From Druceiella hillmani (taxonomy: Eukaryota; Arthropoda; Insecta; Lepidoptera; Hepialidae), in contig JAYKKI010000032.1 in the NCBI GenBank assembly GCA_039881145.1, positions 11,461,501-11,525,500 of the forward strand: DNA of 64,000 nucleotides, given 5' to 3'. Below the pieces are notes generated by a model. The model saw nothing but the letters and a program-made list of their open reading frames with translations, was not told where the DNA came from and did not search any database. The position numbers were made by a program, and so were the translations under genes. Positions 38,801 through 50,023 of the stretch are shown piece after piece (position 1 is the first letter of the stretch; each line of letters starts with the position of its first letter).

Positions 38801-39887
38801 CAACTTGTTCCCTCCGATATAATGATTTCTGTAGGCATTAGGTGGTTTATTAATTTTGTTGGCGAACGTTTTCGTGCGGCTTGTTGACGTGCTGATGTGT
38901 ATGGTGATGTGTATGATGCGTAAATGTAATGTGTTATTTTAGGGTAGGTTAGGTTCATAGAATACGTACAAAGATGCTTTTTTAAGGGAAATGTAAATTT
39001 ACAAAGTTTTTGATTTCTATGGCGATGGGCATACTATTTGATGATTAATACTGTTTTACTATTTGTTATAGATTTAAAGAATTTTTATTTTGAGTTAGAT
39101 TACGATGATATTATTATTAGAAAATACCAAGAATAGTTCAACTTGAATAATACTGGCCTGATTTATAAAATTGTTTGTATTGCATTTAAACCTAATTTTC
39201 ATTTATTTACCATTTTCATTTACTTTTATTTATTTTTTAATTATAGTACGTACTTGTCGTGAAATGATAATATTATTTGCGATTTTAAATTCAATTAATA
39301 TACAGATGATATAGTTTCTAGATTATTTGATGATTTGTACAAATATTTGAATAAAATATCAATAGAAAAAATTCTGAGAATAAAAATATATAATTCCGTG
39401 CACTGTATAGGAATTATCCTATTTTTAAATTTATTTTATCGTGGCAATCGTCTAAATTTTTCTGTAAAAAACAATTTTATATAGCACTAATTTACATATA
39501 GATGGAATGAATAATTGAATTTACATAAGAGCTGTTCCGTTTCAATATTAAGGATGTTTTACTTAACATTAAGTAATAAGAACCTTAAAATTATCTGGAT
39601 AAGATGGTTGAATGAATAAAAGGAAATAAGAATTATTTTATGTAGAGACTAAGGTAACCCCGACAAGAAACTAAAGAAACAATGATAGCAAATCTCCATT
39701 ATATAATAATATACAAATTAAAATTTATTTTTCTCTCTTGGAACAATGCAATCTAATTATCGAGAGTTTTCAAATAAAATAATGCATTTATTGAATATAT
39801 TTGGCATTAATTTTGTAGAAATTCATTATTCACAATTAAATGAAACTACGTGATGTAGTATTATTTCTACTATCTTTAATTTCTTTA

Positions 39888-39929
39888 CCACGACCTAGGT
39901 TTCGTTGTATTACAACATCTTCAGGTGAG
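39888..39929 (-). ncRNA. Hammerhead-ribozyme-like motif, minus strand
   Basis: On the minus strand: CAC, then CUGAAGA, an extra U, stem II GUUGU-AAU-ACAAC, GAAA, CCUAGG, UC and GUGG. Stem I can form from CAC and GUG. A15.1 and U16.1 flank the tiny palindromic stem III, and the cleavage triplet would be GUC. The order matches the hammerhead core (CUGANGA, GAAA, UH). The one deviation is the unpaired U after CUGAAGA. Such short-stem-III hammerheads are known from Penelope-like elements and usually work as dimers. Activity is untested. Confidence 0.42.
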
Positions 39930-39953
39930 ATATAAGCGAATCTTTGCTTATAT

Positions 39954-39995
39954 CCCACCCGAAGATGTTGTATTACAACGAAACCTAGGTCGTGG
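39954..39995 (+). ncRNA. Hammerhead-ribozyme-like motif, plus strand, core mutated
   Basis: Mirror of the minus-strand motif: CCCAC, then CCGAAGA in place of CUGAAGA, extra U, stem II GUUGU/ACAAC, GAAA, CCUAGG, UC, GUGG. The change of the core U to C should abolish cleavage, although the stems remain intact (stem I is one pair longer than in the other arm). Confidence 0.38.
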
Positions 39996-40181
39996 TAAAG
40001 AAATTAAAGATAGTAGAAATAATACTACATCACGTAGTTTCATTTAATTGTGTAAAATAATGCAGTTAAAATATCATTAGCAAGTTGAGATTCTGACGGG
40101 CTATACTTAGGTATAACCACTATGTATAAGTAGGAAATATTACCATATATTGTGATTTCAAAATATAATAACTTATTTACG

Positions 40182-40184
<3 letters not shown>

Positions 40185-40237
<53 letters not shown>
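40185..40237. repeat. (TA)n microsatellite
   Basis: A pure TA run of about 53 bp inside the right arm of the inverted repeat. The equivalent positions in units A-C have no such run. Confidence 0.92.
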
Positions 40238-40241
<4 letters not shown>

Positions 40242-40965
40242 CGTTTTCATATCAAGCATAATTGATTGAATCGCCCGTCATCCTGCGGTCGGTGGGATTG
40301 ACAAAGACCAAAGCAAGCGAGGTCAACAAGCATCAGAGACTGATTAAATTGAATTCACAAGCGAATTCCGTAATTCGCAGCGGCAAATTTATAATTAGTT
40401 CGAATGTGTTTGACAAATAATATTCGCGTACAAGTTAAATTCACTTTTACACCAATGTTTGTGCCGAGAATAATATTTGGGAGCTGAATTTTCTTGGAAG
40501 CATATTTTCTCAATGTAATGAAAGGATGAATGTATATTTTTTATTTACAAAGTTTGATGCTTTAAAAGTGTATTTATGCTCTATAATTGTGATTTTACAA
40601 GTCACTAATAAGACAAACGAAAAGGACGAACGATTTGGAATATTGAAAAGATGAGTCGAAATCGATAATTCCAAAATCTCAGTTTTCGGTTTCCTAGATT
40701 CTGAGCTTTTGTTTTATTACTACATTTGTTTTATTATGTAAGAGTGAAATAATTTTTAAAATAAATTGGGTAGTTTTTTAAATTATCTCGTATTGCTTTT
40801 GCTCCTTTATTAGGATATATGAACTGATATAAGAATAACCCTTGTTCCTTCTCAATTTTATATCTGTCTAACTTTTAGTGTTCCGTACTTTAATCGGAAC
40901 TCTTATAAAGTTACTCAAGTGTTCGTCCGTTTCTCTGTCAAAAATTTCAATTTAAAAATGACAAT

Positions 40966-43625
40966 TTTATATATGTAAATAAATAAATAAAATGTATATA
41001 TATATATATACAATGAAAATAATTACATGCATCGAAATAAGCTGAAAATAGTAAAGAACGGAATATATGAAGGAAGAAGATAGTAATTTTTCAGACGAGT
41101 TATGAAAAATTTTATTGACGATGTTCACCAGTGGCGAAGTTCAGTTAATACAAATTTGATTAAACTTGAATATTTCAAACATTTCTTAAAAAATACTGAT
41201 GTATTTGAACATAAGAAAAAGGGGCAAAATTTTAAAACCTAATACATTGCCATGTGTGGATCAAGTCATTTAATGTAAAAAAAGCAACATTTGAGTGATT
41301 TAATATTCGTGTAACGTTAAATAGAAATGTGACATTATATTACATACAAATATAATCTTATATAAAAAATAATGAAAAATTTAACCAAATTGTAAGCAAC
41401 GCAATATTAAACAAAAGGAAGAACGATATTTTTTAAACTGGAACTTCATTTAATCCAATTTTTATGAATGTACTTCAATCAAGATGGAAGTTATTTAAAA
41501 CACCAATGTTGTTTTTCTGCTCTGAAAATAGCGAAATAAGTCAATATAAATACAACAGCCTAAAGAGATTAAGATTACTTGAATATTTTATTCTTTAAAT
41601 TGAAGATAATAATATTTCACTTTATTTCTCTGACATTACTCCAGAAATTCATGTAAAGATTAATTAGGAGAGAAATCCGATATTCCATTAGTTGACAGAC
41701 AGTAAAATAGGCGATAACCGACAGTTGAAATAAAATGACGGCGATCTCAACAATACAGACATATTCCCAAATCTCGTATCAAATTTCACTTATTGTGTCA
41801 AATTTTGAAGAAGAGATTTAGGTAACTAATATTTCATTCCACGCTACCGATACTACTTCTCTAACTAATCATAACATTAATAGGTACAAAATGATTTGTT
41901 AAATTTATAATTCAAATGTTTTGTATTTATATGCAAATTTTTTCTAAAATATCACAATTTTTGAGCATATTTTTGCAAAAGCTTTGTAAACATTTGTTGG
42001 ATTGATTACAAGATCGTATAATCGACATATAATCAGATACAAGGGTAACACTACAGTCATTTTCTTGCAATTTTCTCAAAATGCATTATAGTATTTTATT
42101 TTCCTTACAAATAACTTGAAATTTGTTTTAGCGATAAAACGTATTAACCTCTGTTTTCATGGTACTATATGGAAACTTTAAAGATAAGGTCAAACATATT
42201 CATATATGAATATTAGAATATAGTGTAATCGAAGGGAAATACTTGCCATTAATATCCCTTACTTCTATATTGCACATTCATCAAATAAATCTCAATAATC
42301 GATCTTAATTTATTACAATTTTCCCCAAATTATGTGGATGAAAGTTCTTGTCAGAATTTAATAACATAAAAAATATTATGTGCAATTTCTGGTTTTCAAA
42401 AGTTCCATTTTATGATAATTCCGTAAAATGATCCTAAAGAAACTTTTCCTTGAAGTTACTGTCTGTAATTTACTGCAAATTTCGCAAATAAATGCCAACA
42501 ATTGTGTTTTTATTTATCATAACTTATCTTAGATTATGCAAATTAACTCGGGGGAATTTAATAATTAAAAAATAGTCACCAAATGATTAAGTAAAGTCCG
42601 GCATGAAATAAGCAGCCGTGATGCATGACGGTTATGATGTTAGGGAAATATATATTTTACAGTTCCTGTTGTGAGTATCGGTTTTGTAATCGTTTTGTTA
42701 ACATGATAAAATAATAATAAAAATCTAATATAGTACAGAAACTTTTTAATATATAGTCATTGCCAAAATTAATGAGAAATAAAAAGTTTACTGGAAATGT
42801 CTTTCATCGTGTTTTGTCAAAATATATATTTTTATCACTTTTCGATTTTACGTGACATTTTCGACAACTCTGTCACTCCTGCGATTTTTATGGATTATAA
42901 AGGTCACATGTGTTTGTTGATACAAAGGGACACAATCTACATTTTATTTCATCTTGATAGTTTCCTTGAAAATATAATTTCCAAACTATTACGGAAAATA
43001 ACCAAACTTTTCTTAAAAGCAGACAAATTTCATCATTCGTCTGACTGTCGACTTAAATAAAACTTTGAAGACACCTATCGATTTCATTTTCCATAAACAA
43101 TCGTGGGTCATTTTAGCTTATAACCACTGGACCACTGGCTTATAACTACTGGACCCGATAATACGAACTTTTTCCACCCCTGACCACAAATGGTCAGAAA
43201 TTAAGTGGTAACGTCGTAGATAAAATGTGATCCATTAGATAAGTTTTAAGAGATTATTTTCAGAGACTTTTTTATCTTCTTTTCATATAAGAGCGAAGAA
43301 GACTAAATTGCCATTATTTTACCTCTAACTTTACTATTATTAAATAAGACTTTGGCCTTCCTCTAGATCTCCGGCTAATAGGTCTACCCATAGTTCTATT
43401 AAGATCATCAGTATATAGTCTGCTGTTATTTGTTTCTGATCACTAATCACTACATAGGTAAATAAATAATTAAATATTTCGGATAAATGTTCACGAACGG
43501 CATTAGATTTAAATACATGGCTGCAAGTTGTTTTTATTGAAAATTATTTTAAAGTCACAATGGTCACAACAGACTTTTTCATATTTAACAATACACTCAT
43601 TTGCAATAGAGCTAAATCTCGTCAG

Positions 43626-43666
<41 letters not shown>

Positions 43667-45299
43667 CATAATTACTATCAGTATAACATAGGCAAAATGT
43701 ATGGTTTCCATATACATATTAACACAAAGAACCTAACATGATACATACTACATAAAACAATACAGAAATAAATATAAATACAAAAATAATGGCAAAATAA
43801 AAGAAGCCGCGACACCCGGTATTTCTCATAGAGTTAATGATATATATTGTATAAACTACTTAGTTTATGGACATTAAACACATCATCATTGCTAGAACGA
43901 CGAGCAAGTAATAATGCTCCGCACTGTTTCGTGGAATAAGCAAAAAAAAATAAAATTAGTTGCAAAGATTTAAATATGCCAAATATTTAAAGATTCGGCA
44001 AGTTACATCACTTGTATTATTAAATAAATGAAATAGCTATTTCAAAATTGGGATATAGTTAAAATATAAAAATTTTTAACAAATAAATTTAACCAGCTTC
44101 AAATAACGATTGAATAAAAAACGCTCTGAAAAGTATAAAATTGTAAAAATGTGGGTATTTGGTTGGAACATTCGCTGTAAAATAAGGTTTCCAAATATGA
44201 ATAAATCTGTAAAATATTGTTAGTTAGAGATTTTTGTAGTCAGTACGATGTCGAATAGTGCGCTCATATTATTATTATGCGTGGGTACGCATGAATGTAT
44301 AAGTGACATAGAGGATACTTGACAAGTATCAAACAATACTTTCGACTCAACACTACCCTTCAAAACTCTCCAAAACTGTCTCATAAATTTCTTCGTAGTA
44401 GGAAACGATATTATATTGCAAAATGTCCAATTAAGTACTCGTATTTTTATTAATAAAAATCTTTGATTGTAACAATATTTTGCAAATTTGTTTATGTTCA
44501 GAAAAATATTTTACTATAAAGGTGCCAATTAATACTCATATTTATATTATTTTACACTTTTCAGTACATTTTTATTCAATGGTTATTTGAATTTGGTTCA
44601 ATCTTTTTGACAAAAAAGTTGAGTTTTTTTTTCATTTTTAATGCCCATGATATCTTATGTTACTCAGAATGTCACAAACTCATGATGACTTTAATAATAC
44701 CTCATTTACTGAAACCGAAACAAGCATTTGCGACATTTAACAAACATGTGTACATTCTTATATACCTGTGTTGACTTCACCGTAGTTGGGTGAAATACGC
44801 AAACGTACTAAGTATTTCTACTCAGCGATAGATGGCGCTTATCAATCTCTGAATGGCGCTATTTCGTTGAGACTCATAACTTTTCCAAATTTAAATACTG
44901 CTAATTTACTTACAAGCAATGAATTGGTATGTGAGGAATGGAAAATTTTAATCTATAAACGATCAGAGATACATTATTTGTTATACACCTTGCATAACTT
45001 AATTGTGTGTATATTGTTTATAAAACCATTACAGATGTTTATAAAACTATTATAAAAATTACAATTGTCGTGTTTATTTCCACTTTTCCTTTATTTTTAC
45101 GAAAATCAAACGAGTTGAGAGTCGATAAACCTAATCTACCGATAAAGAATTCCTGTCATCACTTACCGTTCCAATAAATATATCCTGATCACCATTTGTA
45201 ACCATAGGATTTGTCAAGATAAAGCAAATAAGTCCGAATTAGATGAAACTTCTTTTTAATGATGGTAATTTTCCAAAAATATATGTATAAATAACTATT
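40966..45299. other. AT-rich stretch, only microsatellites and local repeats seen
   Basis: (TA)n runs occur at about 40996-41011 and 43627-43661. A short tandem repeat of TATAACTACTGGACC type lies at 43120-43158. ATGGCGCT occurs twice near 44831-44860. The open frames at 42797-43060 and 44786-45055 carry no motif I recognise. No gene is called. Confidence 0.5.
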
Positions 45300-47060
45300 A
45301 AATACGGCAATCAAAAATTCTAGGAATATAAGATTAGTAGTAATCAGTAAATTGAAATTTTACAATAAATTTCACTGCTTTAAAACAAGAATCTGCATAT
45401 TAATATAAAAAAAAATTCAGTTCACACTCTACGTATTTAGTAAAAACTATGAATAAGCAAAAAAATCTAAAATTAGTAAGTATTAAGGAATTTAGGTAAA
45501 TATTTACTTATCTAATTTTAATTGCATACCAATTTAGCAATAATAAGATTGTTTAAAAAACAAAATTGTCAATAGTATTAATAAGATTTATTAAGAAACG
45601 AAAGTCTCAATGAACTCATTATACTTGAGTAACAATTTAACAATAATAGAATAGTTTAAGAAACCAAAGTCTCAATAGACTCATTTTAGTTGCGTACCAA
45701 TTTAACAGTAATAATATTGTTTAAAAAATGAAATTTTCAATGAACTCATTTTACTTGCATACCAATTTAGCAATAATAAGATTGTTCACAAAAACAAAAT
45801 TGTCAACGAACTCATTTTACTTAATTACCAATTTAGCAGTAAAAAATTGTTTAAAAAGGGAAATTCTAAACTAGCCCATTTCACTTGCGTACCAATTTAA
45901 CAGTAATAATATTGTTTAAAAAATGAAATTTTCAATGAACTCATTTTACTTGCATACCAATTTAGCAATAATAAGATTGTTCACAAAAACAAAATTGTCA
46001 ACGAACTCATTTTACTTAATTACCAATTTAGCAGTAAAAACTTGTTTAAAAAGGGAAATTCTAAACTAGCTCATTTCACTTGCGTACCAATTTACCAGTA
46101 ATAATATTGTTTAAAAAACGAAATTGTCAATGAACTCCTTTTACCCACGTAACAATTTGTAAAAAGATTGTTTAAAAAACCAAATTCTCAATGAACTCAT
46201 TTATATTGAGCACCAATTCAGCAATAATAAGATTGTTTAAAACACGAAATTCTTAATGAACTCATTTTACTTGCGTTCCAATTTAGCATTAACAAGATTA
46301 ATTAAAAAAACCCAATTTTTAATAAACTCGTTTTAATTGCGTACCAATTTAGCAGTAATAAGAGTGATTAAGAAACGGAATTCTTAATTAACTCATTTTA
46401 TTTGCGTACCAATTTAGCAGTAATAAAATTGTTTAAAAAACATAATTTTCAAAGAAATAATCAAGAATTAAGAACAAGGATTATTAAAATTACTTTATTA
46501 CAAAACTAAATCAAGCCAACGGAATGAATTACTTACTCTAAAAATTCTCAGAAAAAATTAAATTGTTCTTATTAACATACGCTTCAAATAGTTAAGCGGA
46601 AAAAACCATTTCTTAAAATGTAAGCTTCTAAAATTAAGATGACTCACTTTTTTAAATTAAAATTAATTTATTGAACTAACTAAAAAACTAACAACCGAGT
46701 ACGGTTAAAAATATCTCACCAAAATAGTGATACGGCCAAAATTTAATACACAAGTCTGAATTATCAAATAGCATAACCATGAAAAAGATAACACCGCGAA
46801 GCTAATCGAAAAATTGCTTAAAATTTTATGTTATTACAAAAAATCACAAAAGATGTAGCATAATAACCATAGTGAAACGATCCCCGAGAGATATTTTCAA
46901 ATTATTTTTTATAATCGCAAGGATATATTGCGACGAGACAATACATGTAGTTTTTATACAAACAATCATAGTAATGACAAATAGTGCAAATACGAAGATA
47001 TTTTGTTTAAAAATCTTTCTCACATAAACTTTATGACCTGGACATTTGAAATAGATATTT
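45300..47060 (+). repeat. Direct segmental repeat, first copy (partner at 62.2-63.4 kb)
   Basis: Colinear matches to 62200-63360 include GTATTTAGTAAAAACTATGA (45435 versus 62345), the TTACTTGCGTACCAATTTA family, and ACCATAGTGAAACGATC with AGAGATATTTTC (46868 versus 63180), ending around TACGAAGATATT and the TATGACCTGGAC area. The first copy contains the expanded minisatellite. The second has only a degenerate single unit. Confidence 0.72.
45510..46455 (+). repeat. Minisatellite of about 66 bp with a higher-order period
   Basis: About 14 units resembling TTGCGTACCAATTTAGCAGT, AATAAGATTGTTTAAAAAAC and GAAATTCTCAATGAACTCAT. A three-unit block at about 45696-45890 is repeated almost exactly at about 45893-46085, with its own distinguishing variants (TTCACAAAAACAAAATTGTC and AGGGAAATTCTAAACTAGC). 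This gives a higher-order period of about 197 bp. It is not a CRISPR: there are no constant repeats separated by unique spacers, and the host is eukaryotic. Confidence 0.9.
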
Positions 47061-49569
47061 TTCCTTAGGAAATGCCTTAAAGAATATTTTATATTTAATT
47101 TATGTGAACATCAATATATTGCGAATAAAAATATATTTTTTTTATATATTTTTACACTGTTTCCTTAACGTGCCGGTATAAAAAAACTTATAATATCGCT
47201 ACTAATAATTGCTTATAAGACTATAATAATTAAAAAAAAAACAATTGGTGCACCACGTAAAAAAAGTAAAAAACTAACACACGCCACTTACACCTTCTAG
47301 CCACTTAGCATTGAAATCAAAACGCCTTATCACAGCACTTGCACGATTATGAACATCATTAAACAATATTGAACATCATTATTTCGATTATTGTCTTGCA
47401 TACTTGGCTGTTTCAAAGGATATTTATTTCCTTGGACAAAATAATAAAACTATAACAAATCATTAACAAATGTCAAAGTTTACTATGTGGATAATGGTAA
47501 AATTTAGGCGACGAAATATTTTATAAAGTTTTCCCTAATAGAAAATGTTCAGTCCGTATCCACAGCTTAGACAGTTTATATAATACAATATGCAATATTA
47601 AAAATGACCTCACAACATAGTATTACCATCCTTCTCTAAAGGTTAAATTTAAACTTTTATAACTCGGTCAATTTTTAAAATTATTAAAATTTTTTTTCAC
47701 TTTTCATCAGTTTGTATCTTGAAATTATGATTAATGAAATGAAAAAACATTAGTCAAATACTCAATCGTTCTTTGTGGAATGACTTCATGAATGCTGATT
47801 AAAAATATATATATATATATAAGCTCTTCAACTAGAATATATTATGATAGACGAAAAATCCTATTAAAATTACGGTCGATAAAAGATATTCTTTAATCAT
47901 CTATAGTGTCTTCTCGTCTTTAAGATGAAATATCTTTTATTTTCCATGTCACTGACGTAATCCCATCGCTGACAACTAGTAAACTTTTCTCAGCCATTCA
48001 GTACAGTAAAAGAAAAACGAGATAAAAATAAATATTAAATATCTTCCCTTTTATCTTTCACCAAAGAATTCTTTTGGCTGCTGTCAATGACAAACATTAC
48101 TGAATTGTAACTAAAAGCTTCCATGAGTCTTGATTCTTAATTAAATCTTACGAAAATATAATTAAGGTTCGGCGGCGTTACCGTTCTGTGAATTTGTCTT
48201 TAATAACTTTAGTAATTTGGAAAGGAAAATTAAATGGTCTCTTTTAATACTACAAATAAATTAAATAAGGAACGATTCCAAGTTTTTCCCGGTAACCGAT
48301 TTTAAATTTATTATATTATTGAGTTGAGGAAAATTGTCGTCTTTCTTCTTAAATGGATATAAATTTGCAAATAGTACAAAAAATATAAACTTTTCAGAAA
48401 AACATTTTAAATTTACAATTTCCTTTCATATTACTGTTATATATTATTTGTAAGTATCTGGAGGTTTCTTCACAGTTTTAAAATACGACATTAGCGATGA
48501 TAATTTTTTGAGGAAGTCTGTATAGCCAATAATTGTTTACAACCAAATATACAACCGAATACTTTTAAGATTCGGCTGTAAAACAGATTTAAAATTCGAT
48601 TCAGCCAAATACGATTTATAAAAAAGAAATATATTTTAAATTATAAATATTTATAAACATTATACGATACGAATAAATCAGACTCCGAGGCATCGTACAC
48701 TTTTTCATTCATGGTTTATGCATAAGGCGACCTCTGTGAAGCCAGTGCATGCCAATTAGCGCGGTGCTTTTCCATCGTTTAACATTCTATACATTTGTGG
48801 TTGGAAAAAATCCATACTACATCCAATTATTCAAAGAAGTGTATACGAAAAAATAGGAGAAACAAATTAACTGCAATTTATTAAATGGAAATTAACAACC
48901 AATGTATTAAATGGAAATTATGTGAAAGGAGTTGACTGTTCAAAATGTCACGGAATTTACTTAGTTTAAAAACTTGGCATTTTAAGTCAAATTTGGAGTT
49001 TAAAGAAAAGATTATCGAAGTTTACAACTTCGTCTCTTTCGTCTTCTATGAAAATTTTTCGAAATTAAACAAACAAAAAAAATAATTCTATAATTAAAAA
49101 CAATTCTATAATAATCAATATTGCATCTAATGAACAAAACAATTATAAAGTTTCAATATCCCATAATATATAGACTCCAAGTATCACAAAAAAATTTAAT
49201 AAAAGGGTATGTAACAATTGTTGTTAGTTTTTTTAAAGATGACAGAAAATTAACACAATGTAACACAAATTGCGGGGAAAGTTAGTTATTAATTGAAACT
49301 TATAAAAACTCATCATGATCAAGCACGTCAGATAGGCAATTTCGTTCATCCAAAACAAGTTTGTTTAAAATTTATATCTCATAAATAGAATGTTCATAAA
49401 GTGGAGAAGTAGTAATGTGAAGCTATTGTGGTGAAAAAAAACCATTTTTAAAACATATTTTAACGTAGTTCGAAAAGGAACTGGAGCTTGTTTATAATAA
49501 ATAATCTCTCAAAAATGTTACGGTTTTTATGTTGACAAAATTATCATATCTCCTGTATTTCCTTTATAT
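47061..49569. other. AT-rich stretch, nothing firm
   Basis: Motifs like ATTCGGCTG recur on both strands at 48545-48610, reminiscent of subterminal repeats of hAT-type MITEs, but no ends were found. There is no coding similarity. Confidence 0.45.
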
Positions 49570-49800
49570 TGTATATTTTTATTATTTATTTATTTTTGTA
49601 CTTTTATGTATCTAATCGATACTTATGGCGGATTTATTAGTGCAAAAGTAATTTCTTAAATCCAACCAGAACACCAGTCCAGACACGCTCGACGAGCGGC
49701 CGGAAATCGAACCCAGGTCCGGGCGGTGCGCCTCGCAGTCAAAGGCCGTATGCCTTGTGATCAACCCTATACAGTACGGTGACGATAATGTATGTATATA
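49570..49800 (-). mobile_element. tRNA-type SINE
   Basis: On the minus strand the sequence runs GGGTTGATCACAAGGC, GACTGCGAGGCGCACC, CCTGGGTTCGATTTCCGG, GTGTCTGGACTGGTG, then an AT-rich 3' part ending in AAATAAATAAATAATAAAA (49570-49600 on the plus strand). GGTTCGATTTC (49703-49713) is a good RNA polymerase III box B. The expected box A region about 45-50 bp upstream is only weakly recognisable. The A-rich tail and the lack of a clover-leaf argue for a SINE rather than a tRNA gene. The open frame at 49612-49842 is a shadow. Confidence 0.72.
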
Positions 49801-49954
49801 TGTAGATTCGGCACAGATAGAATATCCAGACGTATGATACATCTTGATTTGGTGAGAAATGTTTCAGGTCTCTTTATTTTTGAGTTGACCAAATTATTAT
49901 ATTAATATTTATTTAATTTAGTTATTTTTAATTAATTTAATTATATTTATTTAA

Positions 49955-50023
49955 TTTAGGAAAAAATTAGAGACTGCTAATTATAGTTAGCTATTAATTA
50001 GCAGTCTCTAATTTTTTCCTAAA
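49955..50023. repeat. Near-perfect hairpin, 29-bp stem
   Basis: TTTAGGAAAAAATTAGAGAC followed by TGCTAATTA is mirrored perfectly after a loop of a few bases. The preceding text TTCAGGTCTCTTTA also precedes a weaker palindrome at about 54530-54560, so the two loci share an origin. Confidence 0.85.

Larger units (their letters stand above)
39775..40064. mobile_element. Palindromic Penelope-like insertion, copy 3, with 12-bp target duplication
   Basis: The element occupies 39787-40052, flanked by TAAAATAATGCA at 39775-39786 and 40053-40064. The left arm of the palindrome in unit C (about 32335-32350) shows the unbroken site, which supports the duplication. After a short lead the left end reads TTGAATATATTTGGCATTAA, then arms of about 110 bp starting CACAATTAAATGAAACTACG mirror each other almost perfectly around a loop near 39930-39953. 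Each arm ends centrally in a hammerhead-like motif, pointing outwards. The asymmetric terminus is on one side only. Best reading: two inverted pLTR-type copies from a Penelope-like element, without coding sequence. Confidence 0.8.
36540..40965 (-). repeat. Right arm of the giant inverted repeat
   Basis: Read on the minus strand this follows 30476-34213. Matching blocks, from outside to centre, include GACAGAGAAACGGACGAACA (about 40930) and AACTGAGATT (about 40685). They continue with the CTCGCTTGCTTTGG area (about 40310), the GAAACGGAACAG block (39540), the CpG module (38.6-38.8 kb), the AAGATTAC/TTTGTTT block (38300) and the TA run at 36540-36610. It lacks the GTGCG tract and the 31.8-32.2 kb insert. 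It gained copy 3 of the palindromic element and about 1.3 kb at 36770-38080. Substitutions throughout show that this is an old inversion, not an assembly mirror. Confidence 0.8.

Noticed and set aside
38588..38803. 71-codon minus-strand open frame as a conserved small protein
   Set aside because: It lies in the CpG module, but the frame is not preserved in the other four module copies.
30476..40965. Giant inverted repeat as an assembly artefact
   Set aside because: The arms differ by many substitutions and by distinct insertions, which an artificial mirror would not show.
45510..46455. Regularly spaced repeats that could suggest a CRISPR array
   Set aside because: The units are contiguous diverged tandem monomers without unique spacers, and the surrounding DNA is eukaryotic.
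49690..49790. A true tRNA gene
   Set aside because: Only box B is good. No clover-leaf stems or clear box A, and an A-rich tail follows, so a SINE fits better.
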